A DNA stretch of 9,854 bases from an uncultured Flavobacteriales bacterium (lineage in GTDB: Bacteria; Bacteroidota; Bacteroidia; Palsa-965): the NCBI GenBank assembly GCA_937974275.1, contig CALJIF010000077.1, positions 1 to 9,854 on the forward strand, written 5' to 3'. Under the pieces are notes generated by a model. It saw only the letters and a list, made by a program, of their open reading frames with translations, did not search any database and was not told where the DNA came from. The position numbers and the translations under genes were made by a program. This document shows positions 1 to 4,702 of this stretch, in pieces (position 1 is the stretch's first letter; the number at the start of each line of letters is the position of its first letter).

Positions 1-771
1 GTACGTTTTTCCTTGTAATAACCGGCGATTCATTTCAGGAGCGCGACGCTTTACATGCAAACCGCCCGGCAACAAACCTTCAGCATGTATGCCACGCCAA
101 ATGCAATCTGCCATCGTTTGCCAAATTCGCAAGCAGCCCACGCGGGTTTCATCTTCACTTCTCCAGGAACGCTCGTTGTCCATCACCAACTCCCAAATAC
201 TTTTGCGTGAAGTCATGCAGTTTTCCAGTAATTCATCTGCGGTATTCACCTGAAACTTTAGTACTACAGGCGTTCCGGAACTTCCCGATTCGTCTTCTTT
301 CACTACAAATCCTCCTCCGATAGAGTAGTAGGTGGCTGCAAATTCATCACCATTTTTAAAATGCGCGGTAAACGTAACAGCGTTGGGATGAAACGGAAGA
401 TTTTGTGATTTATGAAACAACAAATCATCATTCACATGAAAGGCAATATCATGTGAACCACCCAACGTCATAATTTTTCCTTGAGTGATTTGATCTATTG
501 TTGCCGTCAATGTAGTTGTGTCAAACGTAACCGGATCGTAACCACTAAGTCCAAGAATAACAGCGATGTCTGTACCGTGACCTTTGCCGGTTTTTGCCAA
601 AGAACCAAATAAGTCCGTACGCACACGCTGTACTTCCATTAAAGGCTGCACATTTTGAAGCTCTCGCACAAATCGCTCTGCTGCTCGCCAGGGACCTAAA
701 GTATGTGAACTCGACGGACCAACGCCGATCTTAAACATGTCAAATACACTAATAGCTTCTTTGCTGATCAT
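1..771 (-). CDS. sdaA: L-serine ammonia-lyase (serine dehydratase), N-terminal part, truncated by the window edge
   Basis: The enzyme deaminates L-serine to pyruvate and ammonia in the cytoplasm, using a [4Fe-4S] cluster in this family. The ATG at 769-771 opens a frame with no stop for 257 codons to the left edge. Residues 18-24 read GPSSSHT, the conserved N-terminal signature of iron-sulfur serine dehydratases. Further family blocks are KTGKGHGTD (about 60-68), the glycine-rich SIGGGFVV (about 151-158) and EGLLPGGLHVKRRAP near residue 240, which marks the passage from the beta to the alpha domain. Single-chain enzymes have roughly 460 residues, so the C-terminal half with the cluster cysteines lies outside the window. 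The downstream part of any operon cannot be seen. A weak TATATTTA box lies 18 bases before the start. The family call is firm. The symbol is by family, since single-chain forms are variously named sdaA, sdaB or tdcG. Confidence 0.93.
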   Translation of the reverse strand, partial: MISKEAISVFDMFKIGVGPSSSHTLGPWRAAERFVRELQNVQPLMEVQRVRTDLFGSLAKTGKGHGTDIAVILGLSGYDPVTFDTTTLTATIDQITQGKIMTLGGSHDIAFHVNDDLLFHKSQNLPFHPNAVTFTAHFKNGDEFAATYYSIGGGFVVKEDESGSSGTPVVLKFQVNTADELLENCMTSRKSIWELVMDNERSWRSEDETRVGCLRIWQTMADCIWRGIHAEGLLPGGLHVKRRAPEMNRRLLQGKTY

Positions 772-789
772 GATTCAAAGTTTGATACG

Positions 790-797
790 TAAATATA
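790..797 (-). promoter_or_regulatory. Weak candidate -7 box for the serine dehydratase gene
   Basis: On the minus strand this reads TATATTTA, one base off the Bacteroidetes -7 consensus TAnnTTTG. It lies 18 bases before the ATG, about the same spacing as the better boxes in this window. No TTTG is seen 19 bases further upstream, so the call rests on one degenerate box in AT-rich DNA. Confidence 0.2.
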
Positions 798-852
798 GAA
801 TGTGCAAGAAACATCCTTAGTGAAGTTCCATCACAATATGCACAATGCGATG

Positions 853-1311
853 TTAGCGGAGTAATAGTACAAGTAGCGCAATCAGTAACAGTGAAACCGC
901 TGTAATAGCCACCATCACATATCGACGCATCCGTTTTTTGTGAGCTGCAATGTGATGCATGCGTTGACGGGAGCGGATAAGCATAGCAGCTTCGTAGTCG
1001 TTAGACCATTTCTTAACCAGTTCTTGCGCGCGTTGTAATTGCTCTTCCGAAAAATGTTGCTTCGAATTTCTATCCTGATTGCGGACTACATTGCCATAGC
1101 CCCATTTGATGTCGTGTTGCAGGCGCAAAACCGGATCCAGCAACAGTTCCATGGCTTGAGTGAGTTGCATAAATTCAGCTCCTGCAGTTGCTGATGTATT
1201 GACATCGGGATGAACTGATTTCGTGCAAGTACGCCAAGCTTTGCGAATCGCAGCTTCATCTGCATCAGAAGATACGTGTAAACGACGGTAACAATCGAAG
1301 TCAGGCAACAT
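853..1311 (-). CDS. J-domain (DnaJ-like) protein with C-terminal membrane anchor
   Basis: This is a 152-residue protein with an N-terminal J domain (about residues 5-70). The defining HPD tripeptide is at 34-36, preceded by a basic helix II (RKAWRTCTKSV). J domains stimulate the ATPase of DnaK-type Hsp70 chaperones, and an intact HPD implies this one can. It lacks the Gly/Phe region, zinc finger and substrate-binding C-terminal domains of DnaJ. After a charged, probably helical linker (about 78-130, ending in KKRMRR) it finishes in one hydrophobic segment (about 131-151) rich in Val, Ala, Ile and Leu. A basic stretch followed by a terminal membrane helix predicts a tail anchor with the J domain in the cytoplasm. 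The gene is divergent from the secreted-protein gene at 1396 and lies 81 bases upstream of serine dehydratase on the same strand. The client and role are unknown. Confidence 0.85.
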   Translation of the reverse strand: MLPDFDCYRRLHVSSDADEAAIRKAWRTCTKSVHPDVNTSATAGAEFMQLTQAMELLLDPVLRLQHDIKWGYGNVVRNQDRNSKQHFSEEQLQRAQELVKKWSNDYEAAMLIRSRQRMHHIAAHKKRMRRYVMVAITAVSLLLIALLVLLLR

Positions 1312-1353
1312 GTGCTAAAGTTAATGTTAACACAGAATTCCAGTACATTGCGC

Positions 1354-1362
1354 TACTTTTTG
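1354..1362 (+). promoter_or_regulatory. Weak candidate -7 box for the secreted protein gene at 1396
   Basis: TACTTTTTG resembles TAnnTTTG with one extra T. It is 33 bases before the chosen ATG. No good TTTG element lies at the expected upstream distance. If real, transcription would start after the GTG at 1312 and the ATG at 1324, which favours the ATG at 1396. Confidence 0.2.
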
Positions 1363-1395
1363 TGGAATTTATTTCTTGCCGCGTCACTGAAATAT

Positions 1396-2718
1396 ATGCG
1401 TCAACTTATTGTACTTCTGGTTTTATCATTCGCAGTTGTCGGATACGCACAAACACCACGTTTGTATATTACCGGCGTAGTGCGTGCTGCTGAAGATTCG
1501 TTACCGTTGGAAGGTGTCGTAATCTCTACTACAAATCCTAACGCCTCGGGTGTTTCCACAAAAACAGGTCGTTATGCTATCGCGGTAGATCGCACGCCGG
1601 GAAGAGTCATTACATATCGTGCTTTTCCGCGCAAGACATTCACCTTAACGTTAACCAATGAATTTCTGGCGCAATGGCCCGGAGATACTTGTCGTTTCGA
1701 TGTGCTGATGAAACAAGATTCGCTCACACTTCGGGAATTTGTTGTACGCCCCGGACCCGACACGGTGATTGGTAACTGGCATTTTTTTATTGAAGATTTT
1801 GCATTCGCGCCAAACGGAAATTACGTTTTACTCACTTACGAATCATCGCCTAAAAAGGCAAAAGTGATGCTCGCCAACGAGGAACAAAAAATTCTGAGCA
1901 GTGCGCCTATTCCGGTTGAAGTAAAAGAACTTTTTGTGGATTATGAAGGTAACATTAACGTGATGTGCGTGGATTCTGCCTTTCGCGTTCGCCTGAACGG
2001 TGAACAAATCAGCATTGTTGCCATGCCATATAAAGATTTTTGCGCCCGCATGTTACCGTGTTCCGATACTATCGGGAGACGTATCTTATTCAGCAATTAT
2101 CATCCGGCTTATCCTGCGTTCTCGTATTTCACCTACGATCCGAAAGATTCTACAGTGTCCCATTTGAAATATATCGTTGATGGACCATTACTTAAAATGT
2201 ACAACTGGGAATATGATTTCTTAAAACCTAAGGATCGCTTATACGCCCGGAAAATGGCTGCTTACACGGGTATTGATGTTCGCATCATTGCAGCTACAAT
2301 GACCGGTTTTCCCAATTCCATTTATTACACACCTTTATATGCGCCTTTGTATGTGAAGAACGATACCATTTGTGTGTTCGACCATTATACGGATTCATTG
2401 TACTTATACGATTCAACTTTACAGTTAATTGCACGTAATAAGATCGATTACCATCATCCGAAAAATTGGAAAGAATGGGATAGAAGAGTGTATCAGGATG
2501 AGGTTACCGGAGAATTTTATGCACGACACGAAAGAGCAGGATTTATTTATCTAAAAAAGATTGACATTAAAACAGGCAAAGTTTCCGGCACATACAAAAT
2601 TGAACAACCGTGGCCGAAACACCTGCGCATCAGGAATGGCGCGGTGTATTACATCTACAGGCCGAAAGAATCCATTCAGAAAAAGTATTTGTACCGCGAG
2701 CTGATTGTTTTACGTTAA
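1396..2718 (+). CDS. Secreted protein with carboxypeptidase-regulatory-like domain and propeller-like C-terminal region, function unknown
   Basis: The protein has 440 residues from the ATG at 1396. That start gives a classic signal peptide: MRQ, a hydrophobic core, then VGYA-Q with likely cleavage after residue 18. The frame is open upstream to a GTG at 1312 and an ATG at 1324, but those would bury the signal peptide behind about 28 unlikely residues. Residues about 22-105 fit a carboxypeptidase-regulatory-like beta sandwich: ITGVV, then SLPLEGVVIS, then a GVSTKTGRYAIAV block. In Bacteroidetes this domain often starts exported or outer-membrane proteins. The remaining 320 or so residues repeat short beta-strand motifs such as GNYVLLTY, GNINVMCVDS and DSLYLYDS, as in a beta-propeller. 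There is no C-terminal sorting domain and no TonB receptor barrel. The next gene on the strand starts 67 bases on with its own promoter. No enzymatic motif was recognised. Confidence 0.78.
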   Translation: MRQLIVLLVLSFAVVGYAQTPRLYITGVVRAAEDSLPLEGVVISTTNPNASGVSTKTGRYAIAVDRTPGRVITYRAFPRKTFTLTLTNEFLAQWPGDTCRFDVLMKQDSLTLREFVVRPGPDTVIGNWHFFIEDFAFAPNGNYVLLTYESSPKKAKVMLANEEQKILSSAPIPVEVKELFVDYEGNINVMCVDSAFRVRLNGEQISIVAMPYKDFCARMLPCSDTIGRRILFSNYHPAYPAFSYFTYDPKDSTVSHLKYIVDGPLLKMYNWEYDFLKPKDRLYARKMAAYTGIDVRIIAATMTGFPNSIYYTPLYAPLYVKNDTICVFDHYTDSLYLYDSTLQLIARNKIDYHHPKNWKEWDRRVYQDEVTGEFYARHERAGFIYLKKIDIKTGKVSGTYKIEQPWPKHLRIRNGAVYYIYRPKESIQKKYLYRELIVLR

Positions 2719-2736
2719 TAACTTGTTGGCACTGAA

Positions 2737-2767
2737 TTTGAGTTTATGGTTGAAAGTCTTATCTTTA
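2737..2767 (+). promoter_or_regulatory. Bacteroidetes-type promoter of the thioredoxin-like gene
   Basis: TTTG at 2737-2740, a spacer of exactly 19 bases, then TATCTTTA at 2760-2767. This fits the Bacteroidetes primary-sigma pattern TTTG-N19-TAnnTTTG with one mismatch, the last base of the -7 box. The ATG follows 18 bases after the box. It is the only candidate here with both elements at ideal spacing, and it suggests the gene is transcribed independently of the gene ending at 2718. Confidence 0.55.
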
Positions 2768-2785
2768 AGGATCAACTTAATCATC

Positions 2786-3406
2786 ATGAAAAAGATCGTA
2801 TTAGCACCATTAGCCCTTGCGGCAGCTGCCGGCTTGGCATTTACTTTTCAAACGGCTGTAACACCAATTGAAATCGGTACTAGCATTCCGAAAGCAGAAG
2901 TGAAAATGGTCAATGTAATGAATGACCAATCGGTAAGTTTAACCGAATTAAAAACCGACAAAGGTTTACTCGTGATGTTTTCCTGCAACACCTGTCCGTA
3001 TGTAATTTCCAACGAGCGTCGAATTGTTGAAGCGCAGCAAATGGCAAAGCGTTACGGCATTGGCGTAGCTGTAGTTAATTCCAACGAAGCTAAGCGCGAT
3101 AACGAAGACAGTAAAGATGCCATGAAAAAGTACGGTAATGATCAGAAATATACTGCGCCGTATTTGGTTGATGTGAATTCTGAAATGGCTGACGCATTTG
3201 GCGCAACCCGTACTCCTGAATGTTTCCTGTTCGACAAAGACGGTAAGTTGGTGTATCGCGGTGCTATCGACGATTCTCCGAAAGACCAGAAGGCAGTTAA
3301 GAATCGCTATTTGACTGATGCATTAACTGCGGTTTTCAAAGGACAAGAAATCACCACGAAAACCACCGTTTCTGTTGGTTGTTCTATTAAGCGTAAAGCG
3401 CAGTAA
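2786..3406 (+). CDS. Exported thioredoxin-fold (PRX-like/redoxin) protein
   Basis: This 206-residue protein probably works in thiol redox chemistry outside the cytoplasm. The start is the ATG at 2786, which gives MKKIVLAPLALAAAAGLAF as signal peptide or N-terminal anchor. The frame upstream back to 2705 would cross the promoter and is discarded. The fold is read from the strand LLVMFSCNTCPYV with a CxxC pair (C67, C70), the cis-proline motif T143-P144 in GATRTPECFLFDKDG, and the following YRGAIDD. Together with the C-terminal GCSIK (C199) these are hallmarks of the PRX-like 1 group of thioredoxin-fold proteins. C146 and C199 are additional cysteines that could resolve a disulfide. An upstream promoter and a strong downstream terminator indicate a single-gene transcript. 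Whether it acts as peroxidase, disulfide reductase or thiol chaperone cannot be told. Confidence 0.88.
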   Translation: MKKIVLAPLALAAAAGLAFTFQTAVTPIEIGTSIPKAEVKMVNVMNDQSVSLTELKTDKGLLVMFSCNTCPYVISNERRIVEAQQMAKRYGIGVAVVNSNEAKRDNEDSKDAMKKYGNDQKYTAPYLVDVNSEMADAFGATRTPECFLFDKDGKLVYRGAIDDSPKDQKAVKNRYLTDALTAVFKGQEITTKTTVSVGCSIKRKAQ

Positions 3407-3429
3407 TAAAACGGTATTGTTAAAGTATG

Positions 3430-3463
3430 AAGCGGCTGCAAGAAATTATAAGCCGCTTTTTTT
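3430..3463 (+). terminator. Rho-independent terminator after the thioredoxin-like gene
   Basis: AGCGGCT (3431-3437) pairs perfectly with AGCCGCT (3451-3457) around a 13-base loop, and A3430-T3458 adds one more pair. A run of seven T (3457-3463) follows. It begins 24 bases after the stop codon and separates this unit from the toxin-antitoxin cassette. Confidence 0.9.
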
Positions 3464-3507
3464 GTAGGGTTAGCAACGGGGTATGACTACACTGCTGCAA
3501 TAATTCG

Positions 3508-3515
3508 TAAATTTG
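3508..3515 (+). promoter_or_regulatory. Candidate -7 box for the antitoxin-toxin operon
   Basis: TAAATTTG is an exact match to TAnnTTTG and ends 19 bases before the antitoxin ATG. The 11 bases TAAATTTGAAC recur exactly before the glycosyltransferase gene, at nearly the same distance. No TTTG is seen at the ideal upstream spacing, so the call rests on the box and its position. Confidence 0.45.
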
Positions 3516-3534
3516 AACAGTTAAACGGAGCGCA

Positions 3535-3756
3535 ATGTTTCAATCAATAGAAGTCGATCGCAAAAATCTCACCATTATGGGTGTTCAGTTCTCCGACTTG
3601 AAAACATTGGAAGGAACTGCAAATGCGTTGGGTAGTTGTATGTTCGAAGGCTTTCAGCCAACACCTAGATCAATTTCGATAATCAGAGACTTCGTAACCG
3701 GTGAAATTTCTTTGCAGCAATTAGTTGCTTTTGCGCAGGATAAGACACATGTCTAG
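3535..3756 (+). CDS. VbhA-like antitoxin of a class I Fic toxin-antitoxin module
   Basis: This is a small cytoplasmic protein of 73 residues. Its core, residues about 27-70, contains S34-C-M-F-E38-G39, which matches the Fic inhibitory motif (S/T)xxxE(G/N). In class I Fic systems this motif is on a separate antitoxin such as VbhA, and its glutamate reaches into the toxin active site and blocks productive ATP binding. The following GFQPTPRSISIIRDFVTGEIS, with a GEIS-type turn and a final helix, fits the small helical VbhA-like domain. GGAG lies four bases before the ATG. The gene overlaps the Fic gene by 8 bases, with antitoxin first as usual. E38 is the residue expected to be essential. The first 25 or so residues are not recognised. 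The call is by motif, size and partner, not by database search. Confidence 0.88.
   Translation: MFQSIEVDRKNLTIMGVQFSDLKTLEGTANALGSCMFEGFQPTPRSISIIRDFVTGEISLQQLVAFAQDKTHV
3737..3751 (+). promoter_or_regulatory. Ribosome-binding site and overlapping start of the Fic gene
   Basis: AGGA at 3737-3740 lies eight bases before the ATG at 3749-3751, both inside the end of the antitoxin gene. The antitoxin stop (TAG, 3754-3756) lies just after this ATG, so the genes overlap by 8 bases and translation is likely coupled. This supports ATG 3749 over reading the frame from 3725. Confidence 0.6.
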
Positions 3757-4363
3757 GTCATACGACTACATTGATCAGCAATTTGTATATATAGATCCTA
3801 TAACGGGTGTTTTGCGCAATCTTTATGGAATTTCAGATCCTGAGGTTTTGTTGTTTGTTGAAAGTGGTGCAGTTACGAAAAGGCTTCAAGAGCTATATAT
3901 TAGTCCAATTAGAGTTGAGGGCATTATTACACTTTTTAGAATTCACAAGTATCTTTTTCAAGATATCTATAGTTGGGCCGGTGAAGAACGAATCGTTGAA
4001 ATTAACAAAGACGGTAAGCAATTTTTTCTTCGATCACAATTTAGTTCGGCTTATCAGTTTATAGATCAAATTATCGATCAATATAAAACCATTGACCCGG
4101 CAGAAATTAACCAACTGGCGACTAAGCTGGCTGAAATTTTGGATTGTATTAATTACCTGCATCCGTTTCGAGATGGAAACGGTCGCGCCCAACGAGAGTT
4201 CTTAAGGCTTTTAGCTTTGGAGAAAGGATTAATATTAAACCTTAATCCTCCCGACAATAAGCTTGTATACGAACACTACATGAGAGGTACGATAGAAGGT
4301 GATGTTTATGTATTGACAAGATTGATTTATGAACTTATATCACAGGATTCTTATCGCGATTAA
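3749..4363 (+). CDS. Fic-domain protein adenylyltransferase (AMPylating toxin)
   Basis: This 204-residue protein consists almost wholly of a Fic domain. Residues 138-149 read HPFRDGNGRAQR, a complete match to the active motif HxFx(D/E)GNGRxxR. H138 is the expected general base, D142 the metal ligand, and the GNGR loop with R149 binds ATP phosphates. DIYSWAGEER (about 72-81) is the usual conserved segment before the flap, and residues about 84-96 form the likely target-docking flap. Such toxins move AMP from ATP to a hydroxyl of target proteins; VbhT and FicT toxins modify the gyrase and topoisomerase IV subunits GyrB and ParE. The target here is unknown. There is no internal inhibitory helix, consistent with control by the upstream antitoxin. 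By hand count, 3901-3960 is 30% G+C against 47% for 3001-3060 in the gene before the cassette, which hints at acquisition. Confidence 0.95.
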   Translation: MSRSYDYIDQQFVYIDPITGVLRNLYGISDPEVLLFVESGAVTKRLQELYISPIRVEGIITLFRIHKYLFQDIYSWAGEERIVEINKDGKQFFLRSQFSSAYQFIDQIIDQYKTIDPAEINQLATKLAEILDCINYLHPFRDGNGRAQREFLRLLALEKGLILNLNPPDNKLVYEHYMRGTIEGDVYVLTRLIYELISQDSYRD

Positions 4364-4567
4364 ATGACTTGATAAGTTAATTAAGGAATTCAACCACTGT
4401 GGTACCATATCTGCTTTCCTTGCATGAGCGATTATAATAACCTTGATTGTAGCTATCAATTAGCCCACTCCTTGCAAGTTTAAAGTTTCATCAATCCTTA
4501 CGTTTAATCATCGATTGTGTGGGATTAAAGTGATGACATATTATCAACTCACTAACATACCATCCCT

Positions 4568-4610
4568 CTCCTTAGGAGTCTTTCAGACCGTTGGAGTCCT
4601 TCGGACCAAG
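4568..4610. repeat. Tandem 18-bp repeat with covarying mini-hairpins
   Basis: Two 18-base units (4575-4592 and 4593-4610) both begin GGAGTC and contain a four-pair, three-loop hairpin: GTCT-TTC-AGAC (4578-4588) and GTCC-TTC-GGAC (4596-4606). The outermost loop-side pair changes from T-A to C-G on both arms, so pairing is kept. A third hairpin of the same size, CTCC-TTA-GGAG (4568-4578), overlaps the first unit. Confidence 0.7.
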
Positions 4611-4620
4611 CATCTGGACA

Positions 4621-4700
4621 CTACTTCACCAAAACACTAACACACCCAAACACTAATACACCAACACACCAACACACCAACACACCACCACACCACCTCA
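4621..4700. repeat. Degenerate 8-bp tandem repeat, consensus C(C/T)AACACA
   Basis: Reading from 4621 in steps of eight gives ctacttca, ccaaaaca, ctaacaca, cccaaaca, ctaataca, then ccaacaca three times, ccaccaca and ccacctca: ten units, three of them identical. A period of eight is not a multiple of three, so it is not a coding repeat. It lies in a 90-base run without G (4618-4707). On the glycosyltransferase strand it forms a GT-rich 3' trailer starting two bases after the stop codon. Confidence 0.85.
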
Positions 4701-4702
4701 CT

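Larger units (their letters stand above)
4364..4702. other. Intergenic region between convergent fic and glycosyltransferase genes
   Basis: This 339-base gap holds no supportable gene and no convincing terminator for either flanking gene. The left 200 bases are AT-rich; the only structure noted there is a short palindrome, ACCAC-T-GTGGT (4393-4403). From 4568 there are three mini-hairpins. From 4618 a G-free stretch with an 8-bp tandem repeat runs to and slightly past the end of the glycosyltransferase gene. Confidence 0.8.

Noticed and set aside
1312..1395. N-terminal extension of the secreted protein to a GTG at 1312 or ATG at 1324
   Set aside because: It would place about 24-28 atypical residues before a clear signal peptide that begins at 1396; the stretch is better read as the divergent promoter region.
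4364..4400. Terminator for the Fic gene using ACTTGATAAGT or ACCACTGTGGT
   Set aside because: Stems of four or five pairs without a following T-run; too weak to call.
4377..4487. 36-codon open stretch on the minus strand with protein-like composition (SYNQGYYNRS, YGTTVVEFLN)
   Set aside because: It has no start codon and is bounded by stops at both ends; a neighbouring frame is equally open. A decayed gene end is possible but not supportable.
4621..4700. Repeat array as a CRISPR
   Set aside because: The units are eight bases long, contiguous and degenerate, with no spacers and no cas genes nearby.
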